Below are positions 6,232-14,175 of a stretch of DNA of 17,054 nt, one piece after another (position 1 is the first letter of the stretch; the number at the start of each line of letters is the position of its first letter). The stretch comes from Flavobacteriales bacterium UBA5422 (lineage in GTDB: Bacteria > Bacteroidota > Bacteroidia > Flavobacteriales_D > Crocinitomicaceae), in contig DHNG01000041.1 of NCBI GenBank assembly GCA_002409405.1, positions 38,300-55,353 of the forward strand, in the 5' to 3' direction. Made by a program: the position numbers and the translations under genes. The notes under the pieces are model-generated. The model saw only the letters and a list, made by a program, of their open reading frames with translations, was not told where the DNA came from and made no database searches.

Positions 6232-7824
6232 ATGAAGAATAGCGAAGCGGTAGAAAAAAGAAGAACATTTGGAATTATTGCCCATCCGGATGCCGGTAAA
6301 ACAACACTAACAGAAAAATTATTGTTGTTTGGAGGAGCAATACAAACTGCGGGAGCGGTAAAAAACAATAAGATCAAAAAAACCGCAACGTCCGACTTCA
6401 TGGAAATTGAAAAACAGAGAGGTATCTCTGTTGCAACCTCTGTTATGGCATTTGAATATTCAGGTAAACAGATAAACATCCTGGATACTCCTGGACACAA
6501 AGACTTTGCCGAAGATACGTATCGTACACTAACCGCTGTCGACAGTGTGATTTTGGTTATTGACAGTGCCAATGGAGTCGAGTCACAAACAGAAAAATTA
6601 ATGGAAGTTTGCCGCATGCGGAATACGCCGGTAATTATCTATGTCAACAAAATGGACCGAGAAGGAAAAGATGCCTTTACCCTATTGGATGAACTAGAAG
6701 AAAAACTGAACATAAAGGTACGTCCGTTAACATGGCCGATCGGAATGGGTGACAGATTCAAGGGTGTTTATAACCTACATGAACAAAATCTGAATTTATT
6801 TCAGGCAAACAAAACTAAAATTGCTGAAGACGTTGTAACAATTAAAGACCTTTCAGATCCTGCACTTGATGAAATCGTCGGAACATTATTTGCAGACGAA
6901 TTAAGGGAAGAAGTTGAAATCATCAATGGTGTCTATGACGAATTTAACAGGGAGAAATGCCTGGACGGAGAATTGGCTCCTGTTTTTTTTGGTTCGGCAG
7001 TCAACAACTTTGGAGTAAAAGAATTGCTAGACACATTTATTCAAATATCCCCTTCGCCCAGAGGTCGAGATACAGACATGCGATTCATTGAACCAGGCGA
7101 TTCAAAATTTTCCGGGTTTGTTTTTAAAATCCATGCCAATCTGGATCCAAAACACAGGGATCGCATTGCGTTTTTGCGTATTGTTTCAGGAAAATTTGAA
7201 CGAAATACATTCTATACACACGTCCGTTCTGACAAAAAAATGAAGTTTGCCAATCCAACGTCATTCATGGCACAAGATAAATCGGTAATTGATGAAGCAT
7301 TTCCCGGAGATGTAATCGGATTATACGATACCGGAAACTTTAAAATTGGGGACACATTAACGGAAGGAGAAAAACTTCAATTTAAAGGAATCCCTTCTTT
7401 TTCACCGGAAATTTTTATGGAATTGGAAAATCTGGATCCGATGAAATCCAAGCAATTAGACAAAGGGATTCATCAGTTAACAGATGAAGGTGTTGCTCAG
7501 ATGTTCATCATGCAACCAGGAAACAGAAAAATTGTAGGAACTGTAGGTCAATTACAATTTGAAGTCATCCAATATCGATTAATAAATGAATATGGTGCAA
7601 ATTGCCGGTTCACACCAAGGAATTTCACAAAAGCAGTTTGGATTACGACAACAAATCAGGAACAGTTAGATTCATTTAAGCGAGCAAAAGCAAATTATCT
7701 GGCAACCGATAAAGATGGGAACATGGTATTTTTAGCAGAGACACAGTTTCTGTTACAAATGGCTGAACAAGATTATCCGGACATCACATTCCATAAAAAC
7801 TCTGAATTCAAATTGGAGGTATAG
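6232..7824 (+). CDS. prfC: Peptide chain release factor 3 (RF3)
   Basis: RF3 is the translational GTPase that removes RF1 or RF2 from the ribosome after peptide release and helps with post-peptidyl-transfer quality control. Its length of 530 residues is almost exactly that of E. coli RF3. The GTPase motifs are in order: AHPDAGKT (17-24, P-loop), RGIS (63-66, switch I), DTPGH (85-89) and NKMD (139-142). The segment SDFMEIEKQRGISVATSV is typical of RF3 rather than EF-G. Domains 2 and 3 follow, ending at FKLEV. The ATG choice fits the family N-terminus (RRTFGIIAHPDAGKTT). It is preceded by its own -7 box and followed by a convergent gene, so it is probably transcribed alone. Confidence 0.97.
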   Translation: MKNSEAVEKRRTFGIIAHPDAGKTTLTEKLLLFGGAIQTAGAVKNNKIKKTATSDFMEIEKQRGISVATSVMAFEYSGKQINILDTPGHKDFAEDTYRTLTAVDSVILVIDSANGVESQTEKLMEVCRMRNTPVIIYVNKMDREGKDAFTLLDELEEKLNIKVRPLTWPIGMGDRFKGVYNLHEQNLNLFQANKTKIAEDVVTIKDLSDPALDEIVGTLFADELREEVEIINGVYDEFNREKCLDGELAPVFFGSAVNNFGVKELLDTFIQISPSPRGRDTDMRFIEPGDSKFSGFVFKIHANLDPKHRDRIAFLRIVSGKFERNTFYTHVRSDKKMKFANPTSFMAQDKSVIDEAFPGDVIGLYDTGNFKIGDTLTEGEKLQFKGIPSFSPEIFMELENLDPMKSKQLDKGIHQLTDEGVAQMFIMQPGNRKIVGTVGQLQFEVIQYRLINEYGANCRFTPRNFTKAVWITTTNQEQLDSFKRAKANYLATDKDGNMVFLAETQFLLQMAEQDYPDITFHKNSEFKLEV

Positions 7825-7860
7825 CTATATCGTCTTATCGCTATATTGCGTTATAGCTAT
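7821..7860. repeat. Palindromic region after prfC with copy 3 of the 22-nt element
   Basis: Copy 3 (7834-7855, core TATCGCTATATTGCGTTATA) matches copy 1 at 17 of 22 positions. It is framed by a perfect 9-nt inverted repeat, ATAGCTATA at 7821-7829 and TATAGCTAT at 7852-7860, so the whole 40 nt could fold into a cruciform or RNA hairpin. The left arm overlaps the prfC stop codon. It lies between convergent genes and may serve as a weak two-way terminator, although no T run follows directly. Confidence 0.6.
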
Positions 7861-7905
7861 TTATAAAAATTGAGGAATCGCGTTTTTTTAGAATACGAAC
7901 GATTG

Positions 7906-8442
7906 TTATAACCATTTAGACTCAATACGGCTTGCTGCCTTTTTCACAAAACGCTTCAAGGTAGATTCTCGATCTGAAATATTATTGCATCTGATCTGAT
8001 CAATTGCAACCATCTCTCCATTTCTATAAAATGCAAATTCAAATGTAACGGAAACAGCAGCATTTCGGTAAATTTCCCTCAACGTTCCTTGGTCTAATTT
8101 TTCCGCAAAAGGATATTTAATTTCTGAAGTTTTGTATTTTCTATCGTATCCTCTTACCGAAACAATAACATATGTATCAAATCCCTTCTCTTTCAGCACA
8201 TTCGTAAGTGAATCACCTGCTAAGACAGCCGAACTCTCTCCTGATTTCACATAATTTACAGAAGGAGTTGTCTTGATATTAAAATCGTTTAATAACGTAA
8301 CCAATGTACTTTCAATGGTAAAACGTTCTTCAATTTTATCAAACTGTCCGACAACTACAACATTTTTGAGTTTCAAGTTACTAAGCTGCGAAAAAGAGCT
8401 CAATGAAATCAACAAAAACAAAACGATGACACTATTTTTCAT
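7906..8442 (-). CDS. Small exported protein of unknown function, coupled to metF
   Basis: A 178-residue protein with a clear N-terminal signal peptide (MKNSVIVLFLLISLSSFSQ, cleavage expected near residue 18) and no lipobox cysteine, so it is probably periplasmic. I do not recognise a named family with certainty. The mature part has alternating strands and conserved-looking blocks: VVVGQFDKIEERFTIES, KEKGFDTYVIVSVRGYDRKY and SVTFEFAFYRNGEM. The overall look (a single alpha/beta domain with a C-terminal basic helix, KRFVKKAASRI) recalls small DUF4136-like periplasmic proteins, which is only a guess. It starts 3 nt after the metF stop, so the two must be co-transcribed and probably translationally coupled, despite acting in different compartments. 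Confidence 0.8.
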   Translation of the reverse strand: MKNSVIVLFLLISLSSFSQLSNLKLKNVVVVGQFDKIEERFTIESTLVTLLNDFNIKTTPSVNYVKSGESSAVLAGDSLTNVLKEKGFDTYVIVSVRGYDRKYKTSEIKYPFAEKLDQGTLREIYRNAAVSVTFEFAFYRNGEMVAIDQIRCNNISDRESTLKRFVKKAASRIESKWL

Positions 8443-8445
8443 GTG

Positions 8446-9396
8446 TTAGAAAATTTCTTTAGCAATCGCCTTCACAGACGATGAATTTGACATTGTATAG
8501 TAATGGATACAAGGGACTCCCTGCTCCTTCAGTTCTTTTGATTGATGAATTCCCCACTCAACCCCTAACTTTTCAGCATCCTGGTTGGTTTTACATTTCA
8601 ACAATTCTTTCGACAATTCTTCCGGGTAGTCGATGTGAAAGAATTTAGGTAAAAAAGAAATATGGTTCAACGTCTTAATCGGCTTAATACCAGGAATAAT
8701 TGGAACTGTAATCCCTACACTACGACATGCTTCCACAAAACGGAAATATTTTGAATTATCAAAAAACATTTGAGTCACAATGTATTCAGCACCTGCATCC
8801 ACCTTCCTCTTCATATATTCCAGATCCGTGGATAAATTCATCGCTTCAAAATGTTTCTCCGGATACCCCGCAGCACCAATACAAAAATCAGTTGACTCCA
8901 GGTGAATATCATCCATCAGATAAACACCGTTATTCATCTCTTTCACCTGATGAATCAATTCAACAGCATACGAATGCCCGTTTTTATGTGGACGAAAAGC
9001 TGTTTCCGTTTTGATCGAATCACCCCGCAAAGCCAGCACATTATCGATACCTAAAAACTGTAGATCGATTAACGCGTTTTCAGTTTCCTCTTTTGAGAAT
9101 CCTCCACAGATCAGGTGAGGCACAGCATCGACGTGGTATTTATTCATAATCGCTGCACAAATCCCAACTGTCCCCGGACGCTTTCGAACGGAGATTTTTT
9201 CCAACAACCCATTGTCATGCTCTTTATAAATATACTCTTCCCGGTGGTATGTAACATTGACATACTTCGGTTTAAATTCCATTAACGGGTCGATTCCATC
9301 ATAAATCGACTGAATGCTTTTTCCTTTTAAGGGTGGTAAAATTTCAAAGGAGAACAGAGTCTCTTTTGCTTGAGCGATGTGTTCGGTTACTTTCAT
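8446..9396 (-). CDS. metF: 5,10-methylenetetrahydrofolate reductase
   Basis: This cytosolic FAD enzyme reduces methylene-THF to methyl-THF, the methyl donor for methionine synthesis. The 316-residue length fits the bacterial MetF TIM barrel. Recognisable segments are SFEILPP (residues 16-22, with E18 as the proposed proton donor), VNVTYHREE, GTVGICAAIM, HLICGG, NVLALRGD (folate and flavin contacts), FCIGAAGYPEKH, YIVTQMFFDN and PIIPGIKPI. The ATG at 9396 gives the normal N-terminus. It lies 86 nt downstream of pgk on the same strand, has its own -7 box immediately upstream, and is followed at 3 nt by a small exported protein. No SAM riboswitch or other leader RNA fits upstream, because the space is too short. 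Confidence 0.96.
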   Translation of the reverse strand: MKVTEHIAQAKETLFSFEILPPLKGKSIQSIYDGIDPLMEFKPKYVNVTYHREEYIYKEHDNGLLEKISVRKRPGTVGICAAIMNKYHVDAVPHLICGGFSKEETENALIDLQFLGIDNVLALRGDSIKTETAFRPHKNGHSYAVELIHQVKEMNNGVYLMDDIHLESTDFCIGAAGYPEKHFEAMNLSTDLEYMKRKVDAGAEYIVTQMFFDNSKYFRFVEACRSVGITVPIIPGIKPIKTLNHISFLPKFFHIDYPEELSKELLKCKTNQDAEKLGVEWGIHQSKELKEQGVPCIHYYTMSNSSSVKAIAKEIF

Positions 9397-9403
9397 TATC
9401 AGT

Positions 9404-9411
9404 CAAAGATA
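9404..9411 (-). promoter_or_regulatory. Bacteroidota-type -7 box directly before metF
   Basis: The minus strand reads TATCTTTG, a full TAnnTTTG match. Its last base is only 7 nt before the metF ATG, so a transcript started 4-8 nt after the box would have almost no 5' leader. No good TTTG -33 box is visible at 19 nt upstream. If it is not a real promoter, metF depends on readthrough from pgk. Confidence 0.45.
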
Positions 9412-9482
9412 GATATTCCATTTTCATTAGCGCATTTCACAACAATTTTTATGAAATTCTTTAGAAAATCACTGGATCAGGT

Positions 9483-10673
9483 TTAATTTTTTATGGCTTT
9501 AATTCCCGGCAATTCAATTCCTTCCAGGTATTCAAGCATCGCTCCCCCACCTGTTGAAACATATGAAACTTTGTCTGCCAGTCCGAACTTATTGATCGCA
9601 GCGACAGAATCACCTCCTCCGATGAGTGAAAAAGCACCTTTCTCCGTAGCTTCGACAATCGCATTTGCAACATCAGCAGTACCTTTTTGGAAATTTTCCA
9701 ATTCAAACACTCCCATTGGACCGTTCCACAAAATCAGTTTCGATGCGGTAATAATTTTTGCAGCATCTACAGAAGTAACAGCCCCCGTATCCAATCCCAT
9801 CCAACCGTCGGGAATTTCATCAATTTTAACTTCTTTTCTGTTGGCGTCATTGTCAAATCGATCGGCAATGATTGTATCAACAGGAATATACAGATTAACT
9901 CCTTTTTCTTTCGCTTTAGCCAAAATATTCAAAGCCACATCAATGTAGTCATCTTCCACGAGTGAATTTCCGACTTTCCCACCTTGCGCTTTCACAAAAG
10001 TATATGCCATTCCTCCTCCGACAATCAGATTATCAACTTTATCAAGCAGGCGTTCAATAATGGTAATTTTAGAAGAAACTTTTGCACCTCCTACAATTGC
10101 TGTAAGCGGTTTTTCAGTACTATTCAACACTTTATCTACCGCCTCAATTTCTCCTTCAATCAGGTAACCGAACATTTTATCATTCGGAAAATAATTAGCT
10201 ACAATTGTTGTTGAAGCATGCGCTCTATGGGCTGTTCCGAATGCATCATTGATATACACATCCCCGTGTTTCGCCAATGCCTCGGCAAAGCTTTCTGTCC
10301 CGGCAGTTTCCTGCTTATAAAAACGAACGTTCTCCAACAATAAAATCTCTCCCGGCTGTAAATTTCTACTTGCACTCAACGACTCTTCATTGATACAGTC
10401 CGAAACAAATTTAACAGGTACCCCCATCACTTTTGCAACCTGATCAACGATGTGTTTAAGCGAATACTTCTCTTCCACTCCGTTCGGGCGCCCCAAATGT
10501 GACATCAACACTACGCTTCCTCCATTTTTCAAAACATGTAAAATAGTTGGTGCAGCAGCACGAATACGTGTATCGTCCGTCACCTCAAACGTTTCTTTGT
10601 TAAGCGGAACGTTAAAATCTACACGGATCAGCGCACGTTTTCCGGAAAAATTGTAAGAATGAATATCAGCCAT
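9483..10673 (-). CDS. pgk: Phosphoglycerate kinase
   Basis: The glycolytic enzyme that moves a phosphate from 1,3-bisphosphoglycerate to ADP. Its length of 396 residues is typical. The two-domain layout is clear: N-terminal substrate domain with RVDFNVPL (18-25) and MSHLGRPNG (about 58-66), ENVRFY, the NDAFGTAHRAHAST segment, the hinge region with GGAKVSSKI, then the nucleotide domain with WNGPMGVFE, the GGGDSVAAI nucleotide loop and STGGGAMLEYLEG. No signal peptide is present and it acts in the cytosol. It is the first gene of a leftward group (pgk, metF, small exported protein). Its own -7 box lies about 20 nt upstream. Confidence 0.98.
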   Translation of the reverse strand: MADIHSYNFSGKRALIRVDFNVPLNKETFEVTDDTRIRAAAPTILHVLKNGGSVVLMSHLGRPNGVEEKYSLKHIVDQVAKVMGVPVKFVSDCINEESLSASRNLQPGEILLLENVRFYKQETAGTESFAEALAKHGDVYINDAFGTAHRAHASTTIVANYFPNDKMFGYLIEGEIEAVDKVLNSTEKPLTAIVGGAKVSSKITIIERLLDKVDNLIVGGGMAYTFVKAQGGKVGNSLVEDDYIDVALNILAKAKEKGVNLYIPVDTIIADRFDNDANRKEVKIDEIPDGWMGLDTGAVTSVDAAKIITASKLILWNGPMGVFELENFQKGTADVANAIVEATEKGAFSLIGGGDSVAAINKFGLADKVSYVSTGGGAMLEYLEGIELPGIKAIKN

Positions 10674-10945
10674 TGAATTTAAATTAATTGGCGCAAATTT
10701 AGCTTTTTTTTCATTCTGAATTAACCTCTAAATCGGTTTTTCAATAGGATTGTGATTTTATTATGCAAACATACATCTCCCCGAAGGGGAAAATGAATTC
10801 ACTTCAAATCAACATGTTTTTAATTAATTGGTTTTCAAAAAACTAAGATTAACCCCATTTCATTTCTCCATTATTTGGCACAATTTTTTAAGTCTACTTC
10901 CAAAAATAATTTGTAGCTTTAAGAAGCTATGTAAAAAATAACAGT
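10674..10945. other. Divergent intergenic region between pgk and the DUF2147 gene
   Basis: A 272-nt gap with no convincing gene. It holds the pgk -7 box, a small GC-rich palindrome TCCCCGAAGGGGA at 10778-10790 (5-nt arms, 3-nt loop) that stands out from the AT-rich surroundings, and a 6-nt-stem hairpin TAGCTT-TAAG-AAGCTA at 10914-10929 just before the DUF2147 gene. A near-match -7 box, TAGCTTTA (10914-10921), overlaps that hairpin. Confidence 0.6.
10694..10701 (-). promoter_or_regulatory. Bacteroidota-type -7 box for pgk
   Basis: The minus strand reads TAAATTTG, a full TAnnTTTG match 20 nt upstream of the pgk ATG. No clear -33 TTTG is seen at the normal distance. Confidence 0.45.
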
Positions 10946-11380
10946 ATGAAGAAATTACTTTTTATAATCTCATTTTCACTTATCAGTATAATGAGTTGGG
11001 GACAAACATGCGTAGACAAGTGGACTACCATTGATGACGAATCGGGAAAGAAAAAATCGATTGTCGAATTGTACAAATACGAAGGTCAGTTGTACGGAAA
11101 AATCACGTATCTCTATCCTCGTGAAGGGCGGGAAGAAAATCCGAAATGCACCCTGTGTACAGATGACAGAAAAAACAAGCCACTCATTGGTCTTCAAATC
11201 GTAAGAAACCTGAAATGGGATGGAGAAGTTTGGCACAGCGGAACAATTGTGGATCCTGAAAACGGAAAAACATATAAAGTAAAAATGTGGATCGACAAAG
11301 ACACTCCGGACAAATTAAATGTCAGAGGTTATGTTGGTCCCTTCTACAGAACCCAAACGTGGGAACGTGTGAAGGACTAA
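10946..11380 (+). CDS. Exported DUF2147 domain protein
   Basis: A 144-residue protein with a signal peptide (hydrophobic residues 3-17, cleavage expected near WGQ at 18-20). The mature part is a single DUF2147 domain, a family common in Bacteroidota and Proteobacteria and of unknown biochemical role. Family marks are KWTTIDDESGKKKSIVELY (25-43), GQLYGKI, KCTLC (67-71), NKPLIGL, a WHSGTIVDPENGKTYKVK block, and the closing RGYVGPFYRTQTWERV. The fold is expected to be a lipocalin-like beta barrel. Cysteines C68 and C71 form a CxxC that could be a disulfide after export. It is a single-gene unit convergent with the beta-propeller gene. Confidence 0.88.
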   Translation: MKKLLFIISFSLISIMSWGQTCVDKWTTIDDESGKKKSIVELYKYEGQLYGKITYLYPREGREENPKCTLCTDDRKNKPLIGLQIVRNLKWDGEVWHSGTIVDPENGKTYKVKMWIDKDTPDKLNVRGYVGPFYRTQTWERVKD

Positions 11381-11401
11381 GACAAGTAATACAATTATTT
11401 G

Positions 11402-11427
11402 AAAGGGGGAATTTCCCCCTTTTTTTA
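11402..11427. terminator. Shared two-way terminator between convergent genes
   Basis: AAAGGGGGA and TCCCCCTTT form a 9-bp stem with a very short loop, followed by a T run on the plus strand and preceded by AAA on the other side. It lies 21 nt after the DUF2147 stop and its right end touches the stop codon of the convergent beta-propeller gene (11425-11427), so it can serve both directions. Confidence 0.8.
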
Positions 11428-12726
11428 TTGCTTTTGAATGGAGTAAACCATGACGGAATTCCCTCCTTGATTTCCTTTCCCTTGCGATGTGGCGATCAAT
11501 TCTTTTCCATCCGGTGAAACGGCTAGTCCTACGGGATAAGAATCGGCATTAATTTCCGTCACAATCTTCCAATCTGAGTTCCGGATCACAACTATCTTAC
11601 TTTCATTATTCACCGCCGCAAATATAAATTCACTCTTAGGATCCATCGCAATTGTACGGGCTCCGGTTCCTACAAACACACTCTTATCAGGTTTTACGGT
11701 CATCGTTTTAACTTCTTCGGGATTGAAATGATAACGTACGTCACTCCATTTTACCTTATCGACATATCCCGTTTTATTCACACTCATGTAGATGTACTCC
11801 GTATCAACCAGAATATGACGGATATTCGGCTTCAGTCCGACCACACTTCCAACCTTGGAAAAATTAGTTGTTCTGAAAACAGCCAATCCGCCGTTTCCTC
11901 CCATCCGGCCAATCAACAAATACTTACTGTCAGGTGTGAAAGTTGTTCCCCGCAGACAATTACTACAATTATTGTCCCGGTCAATGACTTCAGTTGTGTC
12001 ATACACCAGTGTCACACGCTTGTCTACTTCCAGTAATTTAACATAATTAAATTGAAACGGGTCGTTGGAAGAAACATCCAAAATTCCCACGGTGTTATCT
12101 CCCCAATGCGTTACGGCAACAAATTTTCCGTCAGGAGAAGCAGCAATCATCTTTGGGAGAGGTGCTGTGGGAATTACACGTACAATCTCATCTTTTTTTG
12201 TATCAATTACACACAGTGCTGATGGCAGCTGGGCATTTGCATCGTAACTTCTCCTGTAATAGGTCACAAACAACCAATCGCCATTTGCCGATAAACAGGC
12301 CTCGACCGGTTTTCCGGAAAAAAAGTTCGGGTTTAATCGCTCTTCCGGAAAAACATAGTCGAAAAGTGTGTATTCATTGTTTTTAAATAACTGCTTATTA
12401 CTTGCAGAAAACTTGTGGGAAATAACTTTTATTTTTTTATGTGTCTTCGCATCAAAAACAACGGTCTCATATCCTTCCAATGACTGGATGTAATACTTCG
12501 AGCCATCCAGACTGAACGTTACTGATTTTGGGGAGTTGATTGCTGATTCGTAGACATCTTTTTCGCTGGATGTTGCACTTTTATAATACTGGTTTCGATG
12601 CGTCAACTCTAACGTGAGTATATTATTTTCAGAAGATCGTTGACCAATCGGTACTTTTTTCAACTGTCCGAAGGAACAAAAGGCGGTTAATATCAGTAAA
12701 AAAAGAGGTTGAAAGGTTTTTATCAT
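11425..12726 (-). CDS. Exported YVTN/WD40-like beta-propeller protein
   Basis: I place the start at the ATG at 12726, which gives 433 residues and a textbook signal peptide (IKTFQPLFLLILTAFCSFGQ). A longer reading frame begins 51 nt upstream at an ATG at 12777, but it would put a polar 17-residue extension before the signal. The mature protein has repeated beta-propeller blades with the SPDGK-type motif: SLDGSKYYIQSLEG, SANGDWLFVTYYR, SPDGKFVAVTHWGDNTVGIL, TPDSKYLLIGRMGG, DPKSEFIFAAVNNESKIVVI and, at the end, SPDGKELIATSQG. A CSNC pair lies mid-protein. Such propellers usually bind partners or act as periplasmic or surface scaffolds. No enzyme motif was seen, so function is not assigned. It is transcribed alone, divergent from the HD gene. 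Confidence 0.85.
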   Translation of the reverse strand: MIKTFQPLFLLILTAFCSFGQLKKVPIGQRSSENNILTLELTHRNQYYKSATSSEKDVYESAINSPKSVTFSLDGSKYYIQSLEGYETVVFDAKTHKKIKVISHKFSASNKQLFKNNEYTLFDYVFPEERLNPNFFSGKPVEACLSANGDWLFVTYYRRSYDANAQLPSALCVIDTKKDEIVRVIPTAPLPKMIAASPDGKFVAVTHWGDNTVGILDVSSNDPFQFNYVKLLEVDKRVTLVYDTTEVIDRDNNCSNCLRGTTFTPDSKYLLIGRMGGNGGLAVFRTTNFSKVGSVVGLKPNIRHILVDTEYIYMSVNKTGYVDKVKWSDVRYHFNPEEVKTMTVKPDKSVFVGTGARTIAMDPKSEFIFAAVNNESKIVVIRNSDWKIVTEINADSYPVGLAVSPDGKELIATSQGKGNQGGNSVMVYSIQKQ

Positions 12727-12872
12727 GTAAATCAATTTTACCGCATTTAACGTATTCGTTTTACATTGGTTACACATTCTGTCACATTTTCATTCAACGA
12801 ACAGACACATAACTTCGTTCTCTCCGGAATGTGGAAGTCAGAATAAATGCATTCCCCATCAATAAAATCGCT

Positions 12873-12880
12873 ATTTTTGT
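12873..12880 (+). promoter_or_regulatory. Bacteroidota-type -7 box for the HD hydrolase
   Basis: TATTTTTG fully matches TAnnTTTG, 30 nt before the GTG start at 12911. No clear -33 TTTG stands at 19 nt upstream. The region between 12727 and 12910 is the divergent promoter space for this gene and the beta-propeller gene. Confidence 0.45.
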
Positions 12881-12910
12881 CTGTTTCAATACGATTAGCG
12901 CAACATAACT

Positions 12911-14137
12911 GTGAAGAATAAGAACAAAAAAAAGATCTTCAACGACCCTGTTTATGGGTTTATTTCCATACCAAACGATTTCATTTTTGATCTCATCGAA
13001 CACCCGTACATGCAACGGTTGAGAAGAATCAGGCAACTGGGAATGTCGCACCTTGTCTACCCCGGTGCCTTGCACACCCGTTTCCATCATGTATTGGGCG
13101 CGATGCATCTGATGAATTTAGCCGTTCAGGTGATTAGAAGAAAAGGACATGAGATAACAGAAAAAGAAGAACAAGCGGTTTTAGCAGCTATTTTACTGCA
13201 TGATATCGGGCACGGACCATTCAGTCATGCACTGGAACACGACATTGTCAATGGTGTAAGTCATGAAGACATCTCCAGTTTTTTTATGCAGCGACTGGAA
13301 CATGAATTTGGGGATAAATTACGCCTGACACGGGAAATTTTTACCAATCAGTACCACAAACCATTCTTATACCAACTGGTATCCAGTCAACTGGATATGG
13401 ATCGTATGGACTACCTGAACCGAGATAGTTTTTATACTGGTGTAAGCGAAGGTGTGATCGGAAGTGACCGGATCATTGAAATGCTCGATGTACATGAAGG
13501 AAATCTGGTATTGGAAGAGAAAGGAATCTACTCTGTAGAGAAATTTATCACTGCCCGCAGGTTGATGTACTGGCAGGTGTACCTGCACAAGACCGTTGTG
13601 TCTGCTGAGCATTTGTTGATTAACACCTTAAAAAGAGCGAAACAAGTATCCCTGGAAGGCAAAGAATTGTTTGCTTCCCCTGCCCTCGCCTACTTCTTAA
13701 AGAATAATATTACCCGCAGTGATTTTGAAACCAATCCCTTGACATTGGATACCTTTGCATTGTTGGATGATTATGACATCATGGGGGCGATTAAAGTATG
13801 GCAATTCTGCGATGATACCATTTTGTCTGATTTGTCAAAACGATTAATCAACCGGAAATTATTTAAAATTAAAATTTCCAAAGAGCCGTTTTCTGAATCA
13901 GAATTAAATACAAAGCGACAGGAAATTGCAGCTAAATTAGGAATTTCAGAAGAGGAAACGGCTTATTATCTTCATGCATCGCGCTTGGTAAATAATGCCT
14001 ATAATCAGGAAAAACAAACGATCAATCTGTTAATGAAAAATGGAGAAATCATTAATCTGACAGACGCATCTGACAATCTGAATATCTCCGCATTGACAAA
14101 ACCTGTTGAGAAATTCTTTATTTGTTATCCTTCGTAA
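12911..14137 (+). CDS. HD-domain phosphohydrolase (dGTPase/SAMHD1-like)
   Basis: A 408-residue cytosolic metal-dependent phosphohydrolase. The start must be the GTG at 12911, because an in-frame TAG lies four codons upstream and the first internal Met is residue 34. The HD metal site is clear: H59-H60 in RFHHVLGAMHL, H97-D98 in LLHDIGHGPFSH (95-106), and the later aspartate in SQLDMDRMDYLNRDSF. The N-terminal block DPVYGFISIPNDF followed by QRLRRIRQLGMSHLVYPGALHTRF is typical of the family related to SAMHD1 and dGTP triphosphohydrolases, which remove triphosphate from dNTPs. Many bacterial members have unproven substrates. The C-terminal third is helical. It is followed 38 nt later by a thioredoxin-like gene with its own -7 box. 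Confidence 0.92.
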   Translation: MKNKNKKKIFNDPVYGFISIPNDFIFDLIEHPYMQRLRRIRQLGMSHLVYPGALHTRFHHVLGAMHLMNLAVQVIRRKGHEITEKEEQAVLAAILLHDIGHGPFSHALEHDIVNGVSHEDISSFFMQRLEHEFGDKLRLTREIFTNQYHKPFLYQLVSSQLDMDRMDYLNRDSFYTGVSEGVIGSDRIIEMLDVHEGNLVLEEKGIYSVEKFITARRLMYWQVYLHKTVVSAEHLLINTLKRAKQVSLEGKELFASPALAYFLKNNITRSDFETNPLTLDTFALLDDYDIMGAIKVWQFCDDTILSDLSKRLINRKLFKIKISKEPFSESELNTKRQEIAAKLGISEEETAYYLHASRLVNNAYNQEKQTINLLMKNGEIINLTDASDNLNISALTKPVEKFFICYPS

Positions 14138-14151
14138 TATCTGAAAAATAA

Positions 14152-14159
14152 TACATTTG
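14152..14159 (+). promoter_or_regulatory. Bacteroidota-type -7 box for the thioredoxin-like gene
   Basis: TACATTTG fully matches TAnnTTTG and lies 16 nt before the ATG at 14176. A weak CTTCG at 14130-14134 stands 17 nt upstream in place of TTTG. The same TACATTTG occurs at the nrd promoter. Confidence 0.45.
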
Positions 14160-14175
14160 TTCTAAATAATATACC

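Noticed and set aside
6132..6617. 161-codon minus-strand frame opposite the prfC start
   Set aside because: It covers the RF3 P-loop region in antisense and has no protein-like pattern or promoter.
2043..7855. CRISPR array made of the repeated 22-nt copies
   Set aside because: Only three copies occur, separated by kilobases and by genes, with no regular spacers and no cas genes.
10778..10790. GC-rich palindrome TCCCCGAAGGGGA as a terminator for a gene
   Set aside because: No T run follows, and no gene ends nearby because the flanking genes diverge, so it is noted only as a small structure.
12726..12777. Longer start for the beta-propeller protein at ATG 12777
   Set aside because: It would add 17 polar residues, with CxxC-like MCNQC, before an otherwise textbook signal peptide, so the later ATG is more likely.
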